DNA of 55,159 bases from Alphaproteobacteria bacterium (GCA_022600345.1 JAHZKP010000133.1:1-55159); one strand, 5' to 3'; shown: positions 31,620 through 44,248, counted from the first letter of the stretch. Translations and numbers: made by a program. Notes: a model not told the origin generated them from the sequence alone.

Positions 31620-34502
31620 TCAGCGGGCGGCTTTCTGGGTTGTGCAACGGTCGGCAAGATAGGCGATTGACTGGTAGGGGCGCCCTGAGTGCGTCGACAA
31701 GCCGATCTCGCAGGTCCGGCTCGTAGAATAGCCGCGCTCGCAGGCATCCGGCAGAGAAGCTTCCAGGTGTCGCAGCGCACTGGCGTTGAGTTCAGGCGTC
31801 GTGAACCCTTTGTCGCCGGCAAAACCGCAGCACTGGATGTCAGGCGGCACGATCACTTCGCCGCCAAACGTTTCTGCGATTGCCTTGAATTTGATCTCCT
31901 GGCCCATGCGCCGGGCACTGCATGTCGTGTGGATCGCAACGGCATCTTGAGACGGATTGATGTCGACTTTGCCAAGCACCAACTCACCAAGCGCATCGAT
32001 CAGATCGATTGTTTTCAAGCCCGCAGCATTTGCCGCTTCACGGGCTTCCAATACACACGGGCTTGTGTCGAAGACGATCGTGTCCTGACCATCCCGGCTG
32101 GCAGCCTTCAACGCCTTTACCAACTCCCGGGTTTTGTCACCCGCCGTCTTGGGGAACCCTTTCGATTTGAACGGCATCCCGCAGCATAAGCGGTCCACCT
32201 TGTCTGGCATCACGACATCGTAGCCCGCCTTCTGCAACAGCCGGGTAACAACGGGCGGCAGCGGTTCCATGTCCGGACTTCCAGGCGCTGGGCCGAATAC
32301 GCGCGCAGCACAGCTTGGGAAATAAACCAGCCGCTCTTTCGCGCTGGCGAGATAGTGCACAGGTGGTGGAGCAGAGGTCGGCATTGCGTCGGTCCATTTG
32401 GGGACAAGCCCACGCGTCAACCAATTCGCAGCACCAAACAACCGGGCCATGTTGCGGTTGCCAATGACGCTGCGAAGCGCCCCGTTAGCCAGCAATCCGA
32501 CCCGAACCAGCCCCGCCACAAATCCGAAGTTCTTCGCCAGCCGGTTGGCAATGAAGTGCGCCATTGCCCCGTGCTTGGCAGATCGTACCGCCCGCATGGC
32601 GCTTCCCGTATCGATCCCCACCGGGCAGGCGACCGAGCACAGTCCATCCCCCGCGCACGTGTCGACGCCTTGATGCTGGTAGTCTTTTTCCATCCGCGCG
32701 CGCAGTGGCCGGGCTGCTTTGCCCTCGGCCTTCAAACGCGCAATTTCACGCAGGCCCACAATCCTCTGGCGCGGCGTCAACGTGACCGCGCGCGATGGAC
32801 AGGTCGTTTCGCAAAATCCGCACTCGATGCACTTGTCGACAATCTCATCGGCTGCCGGCATTGGTTTCAGGTCGTTGAGATGAACGCGCGGATCGTCATT
32901 GAGCACGACGCCGGGATTGAGAATGCCCTTGGGGTCCAGTAATGACTTGATTTGCTGCATCAGCCGATAGGCTTCAACGCCCCATTCCATTTCGACGAAC
33001 GGCGCCATGTTCCGTCCCGTGGAATGTTCAGCCTTCAACGACCCATCGTATTTGCTGACGATCAGATCGGTGACATCGTCGATGAACGCACCATACCGCG
33101 CCACGTCGGCTTCGCTTTCGAACCCTTGCGTGAACACGAAGTGGACATTGCCTTCCAGGGCATGGCCGAAGATGATGGCTTCGTCGTAGCTGTGCTTTTC
33201 AAACAGTGCCTGCAGGTCGATAACCGCATCGGCCAACTGGTCGGTGGTCACGGCCACGTCCTCAATGATCACCGTCGTGCCGGTTTCGCGCACGGCCCCG
33301 ACCGCCGGGAACAGCCCTTTGCGCATTTTCCAGAACTCGACGTAGCGCGCGGCTTGCGTTGTGAACTCGATGGCTTCGAGGCTTTTCACACCCGCGATTG
33401 CCCCCGCCGCCTCGGCTGCCTTCGCAAGTGCCTCCTCGTGCGTTTCACCCTGCACTTCAATCAACAGTGCCGAGGTCCCCTCAGGCATCGTTTCAAGGAT
33501 AGCCGGCATGCCGGGCTGACCGCGCACCGACTTCAAGGACCGGTAGTCCATCAACTCGACAGCAGCAACCGGCGCGCTTTTCAAAATAGCGACGGCTTCA
33601 CATGCGGAGCGGATATCAGGAAAGAACGCCAGCGCGCTGGCCTTGTGCCGGGGATCTGCAACTGTCCGATAGGTGATCTGGGACATGAAGCCCAAAGTGC
33701 CCTCCGAACCGATCATCAAGTGTTGCAGGATGTCGATAGGGTCTTCGAAGTCGATGAGGGCGTTGAGCGCATAACCCATCGTATTCTTGATGGCGTACTT
33801 CTTGCGGATGCGTCCGCTGAGCTTGTGGTCTTTGCGCGTCGCTTCCCCCAGGTCGCGTAATTCGTTCAACAGTCCCGAATGGTTCTGCTCAAACGATTGT
33901 CGGCTCGCCCTGTCTGCGGTGTCCAGAACTGTGCCGTCGGCCAACACCACGCGCATGCTCGACAACGTTTGGTAGGAATTCTGCGCGATGCCGCAGCACA
34001 TGCCGCTGGCGTTGTTGGCAGCGATACCCCCGATCATGGCTGAGTTGATAGAGGCCGGGTCCGGTCCGATTTTCCGGCCCTTCGCGACAAGCCTGCGGTT
34101 GACCTGTGCCCCCGTCAGGGCCGGGCCTGTCGTAATCAGGCTGGCGTCGTCATTGACCGACCAGTCCCGCCAGCCGTTGTGGCCCAGCTTGACCAGCACT
34201 GAGTCGGTGACGGCCTGCCCCGATAGGCTGGTGCCCGCCGCCCGAAACGTGATCGCCGTGCCGGTTTCATTGGCAATATCGATCACGCGGCGAACCTCAT
34301 CCTCGTCTTCCACCAGCACAATCAGTTGCGGCGTCAGCCGGTAGCAACTGGCATCCGTTCCCATGGTGACCAGCCGCAGCGGATCATCGACGATCCGGTC
34401 GGCAGGAAGCAACTCGCGAACCTCGGCTTCGAAGCTGCTGCCCAGTGGTATTGCCGTCGTCCTGGCTTCGTGGTGATCGTGGACGCTTTGCACATTGGCC
34501 AT
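31620..34502 (-). CDS. FAD/Fe-S D-lactate (2-hydroxyacid) dehydrogenase, Dld-II type
   Basis: The 960-residue fusion carries an FAD-binding PCMH domain (about residues 30-260, with ITFRAAGTSLSGQAV and GGIAANNASGMCCG), the FAD-oxidase C domain with conserved HALEGNVHFVFTQ, two 4Fe-4S motifs (CIECGFCETTCPSR and CAGDGLCSVACPVG), and two C-terminal CCG domains (RLCCGMPF, QCCGFAGDKG). This GlcD-GlpC fusion matches the Dld-II respiratory D-lactate dehydrogenase; YdiJ-like 2-hydroxyglutarate dehydrogenase is the alternative. Location upstream of lutABC parallels Shewanella, where both lactate enantiomers are oxidised by adjacent gene sets. Electrons probably go to quinone. Confidence 0.88.
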   Translation of the reverse strand: MANVQSVHDHHEARTTAIPLGSSFEAEVRELLPADRIVDDPLRLVTMGTDASCYRLTPQLIVLVEDEDEVRRVIDIANETGTAITFRAAGTSLSGQAVTDSVLVKLGHNGWRDWSVNDDASLITTGPALTGAQVNRRLVAKGRKIGPDPASINSAMIGGIAANNASGMCCGIAQNSYQTLSSMRVVLADGTVLDTADRASRQSFEQNHSGLLNELRDLGEATRKDHKLSGRIRKKYAIKNTMGYALNALIDFEDPIDILQHLMIGSEGTLGFMSQITYRTVADPRHKASALAFFPDIRSACEAVAILKSAPVAAVELMDYRSLKSVRGQPGMPAILETMPEGTSALLIEVQGETHEEALAKAAEAAGAIAGVKSLEAIEFTTQAARYVEFWKMRKGLFPAVGAVRETGTTVIIEDVAVTTDQLADAVIDLQALFEKHSYDEAIIFGHALEGNVHFVFTQGFESEADVARYGAFIDDVTDLIVSKYDGSLKAEHSTGRNMAPFVEMEWGVEAYRLMQQIKSLLDPKGILNPGVVLNDDPRVHLNDLKPMPAADEIVDKCIECGFCETTCPSRAVTLTPRQRIVGLREIARLKAEGKAARPLRARMEKDYQHQGVDTCAGDGLCSVACPVGIDTGSAMRAVRSAKHGAMAHFIANRLAKNFGFVAGLVRVGLLANGALRSVIGNRNMARLFGAANWLTRGLVPKWTDAMPTSAPPPVHYLASAKERLVYFPSCAARVFGPAPGSPDMEPLPPVVTRLLQKAGYDVVMPDKVDRLCCGMPFKSKGFPKTAGDKTRELVKALKAASRDGQDTIVFDTSPCVLEAREAANAAGLKTIDLIDALGELVLGKVDINPSQDAVAIHTTCSARRMGQEIKFKAIAETFGGEVIVPPDIQCCGFAGDKGFTTPELNASALRHLEASLPDACERGYSTSRTCEIGLSTHSGRPYQSIAYLADRCTTQKAAR

Positions 34503-34623
34503 TTTTCAAAATTCCCTGGTGCAGGTGATCGGCTGGCACGGAATCCCTTTGCCGCGCGCCGCCACCCGCCGCCGTCGTTTGCCATTCGCCGTTCGCGCCG
34601 TCCGCGGCCCGCACCACTGACGC

Positions 34624-36441
34624 CTACTTTTTCTTTCGCGCCGGAGGCAGGTCCGTGCAGACGCCTTCGAAGACTTCGGCTGCCATGCCGACCGATTCGG
34701 CAAGTGTCGGGTGCGGGTGGATCGTCTTGCCGATATCAACGGCATCAGCACCCATTTCGACGGCCAGGCAAACTTCGCCGATCAAGTCGCCCGCGTGCGT
34801 GCCGACGATGCCGCCGCCAATGCACCGGTGGGTCTCGTTATCGAACAACAGCTTGGTGAAACCTTCATCGCGCCCGTTTGCAATCGCCCGGCCCGATGCC
34901 GCCCACGGGAACACCGCCTTGGTGAACTTGACGCCCTTGGCCTTGGCTTCGGTCTCCGTCAGCCCTGCCCAGGCGATTTCCGGATCGGTGTAGGCGACCG
35001 ATGGGATCTGGCGCGCATCGAATGCCGACTTCTGACCGGCCGCGGCTTCGGCTGCAACGTGGGCTTCGTGCACCGCCTTGTGCGCCAGCATCGGCTGGCC
35101 GACGATATCGCCGATCGCAAAGATGTGGCCGACGTTGGTGCGCATCTGAATATCGGTTTCGATGAACCCGCGATCTGTGACGGCGACGCCGGCCTTGTCG
35201 GCATCGATAAGCCCGCCGTTGGGCGAGCGGCCGACCGCCACCAGCACCATGTCGTAGACCTGTGGTTTGTCAGGCGCCTTTGCCCCTTCGAAAGTGACGT
35301 GGATGCCATCCTTCTTGGCTTCGACACCTACTGTCTTCGTCTTCAGCATGATGTTGTCGAAGCGCGGCCCGTTGACCTTCTCCCAGACCTTGACGAGGTC
35401 CCGGTCGGCGCCCGGCATCAAGCCATCGAGCATCTCGACGCAATCGAGCCTTGTGCCCAGCGTTGAATAAACCGTCGCCATTTCAAGACCGATAATGCCG
35501 CCGCCGATCACCAGCATCTTTTTGGGGATCTCACGCAGTTCCAGCGCCCCAGTCGAATCGACGATTCGCGGATCGTCTGGAATGAATGGCAGCTTCACCG
35601 CTTCTGAACCCGCCGCGATAATCGCTTTTTCAAAGCGGACGGTCTTCTTGCCCGACCCATCGGTCAATTCAACTTCCACATGGTTGGGGTCGAGGAACCG
35701 GCCTGTTCCAGTGACGACGTTGACCTTGCGCGCCTTGGCCATTCCAGCAAGCCCGCCCGTCAGTTTGCCAACGACCTTTTCCTTGTGCGTGCGCAGTTTG
35801 GCCAGATCGATTTCAGGTGCCCCATAGGAGATGCCGTGAGCCGCCATCGCCTTGGCTTCGTCCATGATTGCAGCGGTGTGTAAGAGCGCCTTGGATGGAA
35901 TGCAGCCGACGTTGAGGCACACACCTCCCAGCACTTCCCAACGCTCGACAAGAACCGTATTGAGACCCAGGTCAGCCGACCGGAATGCGGCTGAATAGCC
36001 GCCAGGCCCTGCACCCAGCACAAGCATATCGCACTTGATGTCGGCACCGCCTGAATGCGTAGCAGCCACAGGTGCACTCACGGCTCCCGACTGCCCCCTC
36101 TCCCCCGGGGGAGAGGGTTGGGGTGAGGGGGAAGAAGTGGTGGGTGAGGGGGAAGAAGTGGTGGGTGAGTCGGACGAGGAACCAGATGAGCCTGCCCCAG
36201 CCACATCGCTGGCTTCAAGCGTCAGCACCACCGACCCTTCGGAAACCTTGTCACCGACAGCGACCTTCAATTCTACGACCTTGCCCGCCTCGGGCGATGG
36301 AATTTCCATCGTCGCCTTGTCGCTCTCAAGTGTCACGAGCGGGTCTTCGGGCTGCACCTCATCGCCCGGTGCGACCAGAATTTCGATTACGGGAACGTCG
36401 GAGAAATCGCCGATATCGGGCACTTTGACTTCAATGGCCAT
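34624..36441 (-). CDS. lpd: Dihydrolipoyl dehydrogenase (E3) with N-terminal lipoyl domain
   Basis: The 605-residue E3 subunit reoxidises dihydrolipoamide with FAD and NAD+. Residues 1-80 form a lipoyl domain (lysine in [13 protein letters not shown]), then a Ser/Pro/Thr-rich linker (about 85-130), then the flavoprotein: [20 protein letters not shown], the redox pair in [20 protein letters not shown]-binding [12 protein letters not shown], and the catalytic His-Glu in [12 protein letters not shown]3 proteins with their own lipoyl domain are known from AceE-type PDH clusters of proteobacteria. The linker DNA holds a mobile-type palindrome and a 21-bp tandem duplication (36096-36169). The ATG at 36441 has AAGGGTG upstream. 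Confidence 0.93.
   Translation of the reverse strand: MAIEVKVPDIGDFSDVPVIEILVAPGDEVQPEDPLVTLESDKATMEIPSPEAGKVVELKVAVGDKVSEGSVVLTLEASDVAGAGSSGSSSDSPTTSSPSPTTSSPSPQPSPPGERGQSGAVSAPVAATHSGGADIKCDMLVLGAGPGGYSAAFRSADLGLNTVLVERWEVLGGVCLNVGCIPSKALLHTAAIMDEAKAMAAHGISYGAPEIDLAKLRTHKEKVVGKLTGGLAGMAKARKVNVVTGTGRFLDPNHVEVELTDGSGKKTVRFEKAIIAAGSEAVKLPFIPDDPRIVDSTGALELREIPKKMLVIGGGIIGLEMATVYSTLGTRLDCVEMLDGLMPGADRDLVKVWEKVNGPRFDNIMLKTKTVGVEAKKDGIHVTFEGAKAPDKPQVYDMVLVAVGRSPNGGLIDADKAGVAVTDRGFIETDIQMRTNVGHIFAIGDIVGQPMLAHKAVHEAHVAAEAAAGQKSAFDARQIPSVAYTDPEIAWAGLTETEAKAKGVKFTKAVFPWAASGRAIANGRDEGFTKLLFDNETHRCIGGGIVGTHAGDLIGEVCLAVEMGADAVDIGKTIHPHPTLAESVGMAAEVFEGVCTDLPPARKKK
36096..36169. repeat. Palindrome and 21-bp tandem repeat inside the lpd linker
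   Basis: A perfect 22-bp palindrome (ccctctccccc joined to its complement, 36096-36117) is followed by two identical 21-bp units (36121-36141 and 36142-36162) plus seven more bases. The palindrome has the form of the ccctctcccc...gggagaggg...gtgaggg repeats common between genes in alphaproteobacteria. On the minus strand it is translated in frame as the linker pieces [26 protein letters not shown]. Confidence 0.8.
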
Positions 36442-36459
36442 GTCGTTTCACCCTTTCAA

Positions 36460-37752
36460 TCAAAGTACCAGTTCGCGGACATCGCCAAGGATCGTTGCCA
36501 TGCGCCGCGTGAAGCGAGCCGCCAGCGCACCGTCGATAACGCGGTGATCATAGGAAACGCAAAGCGGAAGCATCATGCGGGGGACGAACTCTTCACCGTT
36601 CCAAACCGGTTTCATGCTCGAACGCACGACCCCCAGGATGGCAACCTCGGGTGCATTGACCACGGGCGTAAAGTGCGTTCCGCCTATCCCGCCCAGGCTT
36701 GAGATCGAGAACGTGCCGCCCGAGATGTCGGCTGGCGTAATCTTGCCATCGCGCATCTTGGCCGAGACTTCTCCAAGCTCCTTCGACAGATCGATGATGC
36801 CTTTGGCATTGACGTCCTTGATGACCGGAACGACAAGCCCGTCGGGCGTGTCGACGGCAACCCCGATGTGGTAGTATTTCTTGTAGATCAGTGCATCCTT
36901 GGCCGGGTTGAGAGACGCGTTGAATTCGGGGAATTCCTTCAGGCACGTCACAGCAGCTTTCAACAGGAACGACAACAGCGTCACCCGGTAGCCCTTTTCC
37001 TTGGCCGATGCGTCAAGCTCCTTGCGGTACTTGTCGAGTTCGGTGATGTCGGTCTCATCGGTGTGCGTAACGTGCGGGATGTTGAGCCAAGCCCGATGCA
37101 GATGCGGCCCAGACAGCTTCTTTAACCGCGACAACGGCTTTTCTTCGATCTGTCCGAATTTCGAGAAGTCCTGCGCCGGGATTTCGGGGATGCCTGCCCC
37201 GCCTTGCGCACCCGCCGCACCTGCGCCTGCGCCTTCAATCGCGCGTTTGACGTCTTCCTTGGTGATGCGGCCCTTTTCCCCCGAGCCGGTGATCTTCTTC
37301 AGGTCGACGCCAAGTTCCCGCGCGATCATCCGAACGCTGGGACTGGCATGTGCATCGCCAAATTCGATCGGTGCCGGAATGGCGCGGCTGGGGCTGTCGG
37401 ATGCAGCCGATTGCGTCGAAGCCGGTGGTGAGGATGAGGACGATGCCGCCGCCGGCGCCGGGGCGGCTCCACTTGAATCCGGTTGCTTTTCAGCGCTGTC
37501 GGACGTCGCGCCGCCCTCCGCCTCCAGCTTCAAAATCGCAACGCCCTCGCCGACCTTGTCGCCGATGCTGACCAGGATCTCGGTAACCGTGCCCGCCGTG
37601 GGGCTTGGCACTTCCATCGTCGCCTTATCGCTTTCCAGCGTGATCAGCGGATCTTCCGGCGCCACGGTATCGCCCGGGCTGACCAGGATTTCGATCACCG
37701 GCACGTCTGAGAAATCGCCGATATCTGGGATCTTCACTTCAATTTGAGACAT
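36460..37752 (-). CDS. aceF: Dihydrolipoamide acetyltransferase (PDH E2)
   Basis: The 430-residue E2 core has one lipoyl domain (residues 1-80; lysine in [13 protein letters not shown]), an Ala/Ser/Pro linker, the peripheral-subunit-binding domain (about 135-170; SVRMIARELGVDLKKITGSG) and the catalytic domain with the active-site SYDHRVIDGALAARF near the C-terminus. E. coli AceF has three lipoyl domains; this one has one, with a second carried by E3. The gene is 18 bases upstream of lpd and 21 bases downstream of aceE. The ATG at 37752 has GAGG eight bases upstream. The lipoyl domains of AceF and Lpd are almost identical at their N-termini ([19 protein letters not shown] vs [19 protein letters not shown]), so one was probably duplicated from the other. 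Confidence 0.94.
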   Translation of the reverse strand: MSQIEVKIPDIGDFSDVPVIEILVSPGDTVAPEDPLITLESDKATMEVPSPTAGTVTEILVSIGDKVGEGVAILKLEAEGGATSDSAEKQPDSSGAAPAPAAASSSSSPPASTQSAASDSPSRAIPAPIEFGDAHASPSVRMIARELGVDLKKITGSGEKGRITKEDVKRAIEGAGAGAAGAQGGAGIPEIPAQDFSKFGQIEEKPLSRLKKLSGPHLHRAWLNIPHVTHTDETDITELDKYRKELDASAKEKGYRVTLLSFLLKAAVTCLKEFPEFNASLNPAKDALIYKKYYHIGVAVDTPDGLVVPVIKDVNAKGIIDLSKELGEVSAKMRDGKITPADISGGTFSISSLGGIGGTHFTPVVNAPEVAILGVVRSSMKPVWNGEEFVPRMMLPLCVSYDHRVIDGALAARFTRRMATILGDVRELVL

Positions 37753-37773
37753 GGGAGTATTCCTCGGTGCCGA

Positions 37774-40437
<2,664 letters not shown>

Positions 40438-40476
40438 TGGTGTCTCCAAAAGGAAAGTGATGCGCGACGCAGGCGA

Positions 40477-41859
40477 TCAGTTGTAGGCGACAGAGGGTAG
40501 CCACAACGCCAGCACGGGGAACATGATGACCATTGCCAGGGCAACCAACTGAATGAGAATGAAGGGAATGACGCCGCGATAGATGTCGGTGATCTTGACG
40601 TCAGGGGGACACACCCCTTTCAGGTAGAACAGCGCAAATCCAACAGGCGGCGTCAGGAACGACGTCTGCAAGGTTACCGCAACCAGGATCAGGAACCAGA
40701 TCAGCACCGGTTGATCCATGCCTGGCGCCACGATTTCAAGGCCCAGGTTGGCGACAATCGGCGCCATCAAAGGCAGGACGATCAGCGTGATCTCGATCCA
40801 GTCGAGCAGGAACCCGAGCAGGAACACGATGAACAGGATCGAAAGAACGATGCCCAAGGGACCGAACGGCAGTGACAGCAATGAGCGTTCTATCAATTCA
40901 TCGCCGCCCAATTCCCTTAATACCAGCGAGAACACTGTCGCGCCCAGAAAGATCGCGAAGATGTAGGCAGTAGTGTTGAAGGTAGAAAGACAAACCTGCC
41001 TCATGACCGACAGGTTCAGCCTGCCATTCATCAACGCCAACAGCATCGCGCCCAAAGCACCAACGCCGCTTGCTTCGGTTGGTGTCGTAATGCCGGCGAA
41101 AATCGAGCCCAAAACGGCGAAGATCAACAGGACCGGGGGCAACACGCTTTTCAACAGATCAAGCGCTACAGCAAGCGACATCGCTTCAGTGTGTTTCGGC
41201 AGCGGCGCATCGTTCGGTCGGATCAGGCCGACGATCAACCAGAACGCAATGTAGAAACCGCCGAGAATAAGCCCGGGAATAAGCGCGCCCATGAACAGGT
41301 CGCCAACCGAGATGCCGACCTGATCGGCCATGATCACCAGCATAATCGATGGCGGTATCAAGATGCCGAGCGTGCCTGCACCCGCTATCGTTCCAAGCGC
41401 CAGTTGCTTGTTGTAGCCTTGTTCCAGCATCGGCTTGATGCCCAGTAGCCCAAGCAACACGACCGAAGCCCCGATAATCCCGGTCGAAGCCGCAAGAATG
41501 ATACCGATCGCCGTAATGGTAATCGCAAGCCCCCCGCGTACACGGCCAAACATCGCCTGCATCGAGTGCATCAGCCGGTTGGCGATGCCCGATTCATCCA
41601 GCATCAGCCCCATGAATATGAACATCGGCAGCGCCACCAGCACCCAGTTGTCCATGATCTTGTAGATGCGGTTGGTCACCAGCCCCAGCGTCGTCAGGTC
41701 GAGGCCGGTGATGGTTCCCAGATAGATGTCGGAGAGATATCCAACGTAGCAGAAAAGTACGCCCACACCGGCCAGCACCCAGGCCACCGGGAACCCTGTG
41801 AACAGGAACCCGATGAACGTGAGGAACATCGCGACGACGAGCCAATCATTGATTTCCAT
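40477..41859 (-). CDS. dctM: TRAP transporter large permease
   Basis: The 460-residue protein is the 11-12-helix DctM subunit, an elevator-type sodium-coupled permease. Family marks are PMFIFMGLMLDESGIANRLM, the GIILAASTGIIGASVVLLG repeat, GTLGILIPPSIMLVI (the conserved helical hairpin) and TTPTEASGVGALGA, plus a C-terminal LTPPVGFALFYLKGV. It lies 12 bases after dctQ, and aceE follows. The ATG at 41859 has AAGGA eight bases upstream. The solute is decided by DctP; see that entry. Confidence 0.93.
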   Translation of the reverse strand: MEINDWLVVAMFLTFIGFLFTGFPVAWVLAGVGVLFCYVGYLSDIYLGTITGLDLTTLGLVTNRIYKIMDNWVLVALPMFIFMGLMLDESGIANRLMHSMQAMFGRVRGGLAITITAIGIILAASTGIIGASVVLLGLLGIKPMLEQGYNKQLALGTIAGAGTLGILIPPSIMLVIMADQVGISVGDLFMGALIPGLILGGFYIAFWLIVGLIRPNDAPLPKHTEAMSLAVALDLLKSVLPPVLLIFAVLGSIFAGITTPTEASGVGALGAMLLALMNGRLNLSVMRQVCLSTFNTTAYIFAIFLGATVFSLVLRELGGDELIERSLLSLPFGPLGIVLSILFIVFLLGFLLDWIEITLIVLPLMAPIVANLGLEIVAPGMDQPVLIWFLILVAVTLQTSFLTPPVGFALFYLKGVCPPDVKITDIYRGVIPFILIQLVALAMVIMFPVLALWLPSVAYN

Positions 41860-41871
41860 GACGAATGTTCC

Positions 41872-42579
41872 TTAAGCGCCCAGGCCAAGCATCTGCGTTG
41901 ACACGCGCGAGATGATCTCGGGGAAATGCGGATAAAGCAGCCAGACGTAGTAGCCAGCCGTTGCGATGACGGCGGCGGGCGCTGCCACAAGAGTGATGCG
42001 CGTGCCTGCTAACCGGTCGATGTCGTGAATGAGGCGCGAGAACGCCGCCAGCGCCAACAGTGTGAAGGCGACAGGAATGACAGCCTTGATGCCCCATCGG
42101 CAGCACAATCCCAATGGCGCATCCGAGCGCTCATCGACGCGCCAGGCGTTGCCCACAAAGTCGATGCTCGATTGAATGACGATGAACAAGAACGGCATCA
42201 GCAACAATAAGATACCCAGGATCTCGATCCACCGCCGCGCGGTTTCAGACAGGTTCATGCTGAGCAGGTCGACGCGAATGTGGCTGTCGGTAATCTGCGC
42301 ATAAGACAGCCCGAACATCACGCCCACTGCATAAAGGTGCCACTGCAGTTCTTCCAGAACGATAAGCCCGGCGCTGAAACCGTACCTCAAGGTAACTTGG
42401 AGAATAATCACCGCGACAAGGATAACCGCTCCCCAGCACACGACTTCCGTGATCCAGCGGATCAGCCGGTCGATGGCATTGGGGGGGTCGCTCTGGGTGA
42501 GTTCCTTGTGTTCGAGAATATCTTCATACGTCTCGACGGCGTCTTGTTTGGAGGGGTCTTCGTTCGATGGCCCGGTCAT
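41872..42579 (-). CDS. dctQ: TRAP transporter small permease
   Basis: The 235-residue protein has four main hydrophobic helices of the DctQ type, including VVCWGAVILVAVIILQVTLRY, then the conserved EELQWHLYAVGVMFGL with Glu/Trp/His, DSHIRVDLLS (the classic H-x-R-V-D) and a later LLLLMPFLFIVI. An N-terminal acidic extension of about 40 residues precedes the first helix. ATG at 42579 has GAGGA upstream; a longer start at 42627 is less likely. A 195-244-base gap with a hairpin separates it from dctP. Confidence 0.9.
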   Translation of the reverse strand: MTGPSNEDPSKQDAVETYEDILEHKELTQSDPPNAIDRLIRWITEVVCWGAVILVAVIILQVTLRYGFSAGLIVLEELQWHLYAVGVMFGLSYAQITDSHIRVDLLSMNLSETARRWIEILGILLLLMPFLFIVIQSSIDFVGNAWRVDERSDAPLGLCCRWGIKAVIPVAFTLLALAAFSRLIHDIDRLAGTRITLVAAPAAVIATAGYYVWLLYPHFPEIISRVSTQMLGLGA

Positions 42580-42774
42580 GATGGATCCTCGGCGGGAGGG
42601 GAGGTCTCTCGCGGTGCTAGCCGGCACCGCTGGAAGGGCAAGTGTGTATTGTTTTTATCAATTGCGGAAGGGTTCGCAGCTTCCAGCACCAGAGATCCGT
42701 CACACGTCGACTAAGCAGTGTCGGCACCGGTTTTGGCGGGGGAGGCGTCGTGAATAGTTAGGTCAGGAAGGCAG

Positions 42775-42806
42775 CCCGGGCGGCACAGTTGGATCCACCG
42801 CCCAGG
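42775..42806 (-). terminator. Attenuator-like hairpin between dctP and dctQ
   Basis: On the minus strand, 42798-42806 and 42775-42783 form a 9-bp GC-rich stem (one G-U pair) 18 bases past the dctP stop. There is no T tract. Such hairpins often stabilise the 3' end of the binding-protein mRNA so that it is made in excess over the permease. Confidence 0.4.
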
Positions 42807-42823
42807 CAATTGTCGGTCAGATG

Positions 42824-43894
42824 TCAGTCCCTTGGCAGGAAGGCGTTCTTCTTCCACAGGGCATAGCCCTTGTCGAAGGTCTGGAAGTTGTCCCAAACTT
42901 TCTTGAAGAAGGCATCCTTGCCAGCTTCCTCGGCAGCAACTTCGTTCCACGTCTTCTTGAAAACAGCGAGCTGTTCAGGCGTCCAGCGCTTGATGGTCAC
43001 GCCGTTCTTCTCGACGTTTTCCTGCAAGGCTTCGAACTGAACGTATTCGCCCTCGGCAAAGCTGTCGGCCATCGAGGCCTTGCAGACGTTCTCGATCATG
43101 GCGTGCTGCTGATCTGACATGCCGTCCCAGACGCCCTTGTTGATCAACAGTTCAAACACCGTTGCCTGCTGGTGCCAGCCGGGGAAGTAGTTGTACTTCA
43201 GGATCTTGTGGAACCCGAGCCGTTTGTCGATTGCAGGCATCGAGAATTCGGTTGCATCGATGGCTTTCTTTTCCAGCGCCGGGAAGATTTCACCGCCAGG
43301 CAGCAGCGACGTCGATGCGCCAAGCTTCTGCATGACCTTGCCGCCAAGACCAAAGAAGCGGATCTTCAGCCCCTTGATGTCGTCAATGGTCATTTCTTTG
43401 GAAAACCACCCGGCCGTCTCAGGCGCGATCACCGCGCAAGGCAGCACTTTGACCTTGTAGCCGGCCTGGTCATACATTTCCTGGTACAGCTTCAGGCCTT
43501 CGCCGTAGTAGAGCCACGCCATGTACTGGCCGGCTTCCGGACCGAACGGCACGGCGGAAAACAGAGGCGCTGCTGGAATTTTGCCAGCCCAGTAGCCAGC
43601 CGTCGTGTAGCCGGAGTTCACCTTGCCATCCGACACCGCGCCCAGAATTTCAAATGGAGCGACAAGCTTGCTTGGCTCGTAGATCTTCATCTTAAGCGTT
43701 CCGCCCGAGATGCGTCCAAGCTCTTTGGCAACCCGCTTGATTGGCGTGCCAAGGCCGGGAAGGTGCGTGCCGAACGCGACAGGCGTTTTCAGCAGCACTT
43801 TTTTGTCTGCTGCGACAGCCGAACCGGCATACGCGCTGACAGCGAACGTTGCTGCCGTCGCGACGGCCACCAACGAGGTGGTTGTCATTTTCAT
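42824..43894 (-). CDS. dctP: TRAP transporter solute-binding protein, TakP-like
   Basis: The 356-residue periplasmic protein has a signal peptide (TTTSLVAVATAATFAVSAYA...SAVA). Its mature part resembles the TakP/monocarboxylate 2-oxoacid-binding group: KIRFFGLGGKVMQKLGAS holds the substrate-binding Arg, followed by LLPGGEIFPALEKKAIDATE and FHKILKYNYFPGWHQQ, the Phe/Trp clamp region. TakP binds pyruvate and other 2-oxoacids, so lactate/pyruvate is the likely ligand here, supported by aceEF, lpd, dld and lut downstream. The ATG at 43894 has GGAGG nine bases upstream. It is the first gene of the block and is divergent from the regulator. Confidence 0.88.
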   Translation of the reverse strand: MKMTTTSLVAVATAATFAVSAYAGSAVAADKKVLLKTPVAFGTHLPGLGTPIKRVAKELGRISGGTLKMKIYEPSKLVAPFEILGAVSDGKVNSGYTTAGYWAGKIPAAPLFSAVPFGPEAGQYMAWLYYGEGLKLYQEMYDQAGYKVKVLPCAVIAPETAGWFSKEMTIDDIKGLKIRFFGLGGKVMQKLGASTSLLPGGEIFPALEKKAIDATEFSMPAIDKRLGFHKILKYNYFPGWHQQATVFELLINKGVWDGMSDQQHAMIENVCKASMADSFAEGEYVQFEALQENVEKNGVTIKRWTPEQLAVFKKTWNEVAAEEAGKDAFFKKVWDNFQTFDKGYALWKKNAFLPRD

Positions 43895-44248
43895 TAGGAA
43901 TGTCCTCCAAGAACGAACGTTATTTACGTGAAATCGTTGCTGACGCCGCAGGTTTACCGGTTGCAGGGTCGTTACCCCTGCGGCAACTGGCCGGTGCGGC
44001 TTAGTGTTCTTCTTCGACCAAAGATGGTCGCATCCCAGTCAATTCCATCTTGCTGATGGAGCCAATTAGGCCTTGTGATATAAGCAATAAGATTAACTGG
44101 AGTGCAATATATACCATAGTACAAATTGGTAAGAAAAACAAACCAAAAGCTTCGTGGGCCGCAAGTTGGGTCCACAGCTTGACCGGCGGCGCACGCTGGT
44201 GCACGTTAATTGACCAAATCTATTCTGTGGCCACCATGAAGACAGCAA
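43895..44248. promoter_or_regulatory. Divergent promoter region of TRAP-PDH-lactate block
   Basis: This AT-rich 354-base region separates dctP from the FadR/PdhR-type gene and must hold both promoters. A loose inverted repeat, ttggt at 44126-44130 and accaa at 44142-44146 with an 11-base spacer, contains PdhR/FadR-like half sites (attggtaag resembles half of a PdhR box). Two overlapping minus-strand frames of 67 codons (43972-44204) lack protein-like features and are not called. Confidence 0.35.

Noticed and set aside
32952-33860. Plus-strand open frame of 302 codons
   Set aside because: Antisense to the FAD/Fe-S dehydrogenase; high-GC shadow.
43972-44204. Two overlapping minus-strand frames of 67 codons in the dctP/regulator gap
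   Set aside because: No ribosome-binding sites and no protein-like pattern; lie in an AT-rich promoter region where short open frames are expected.
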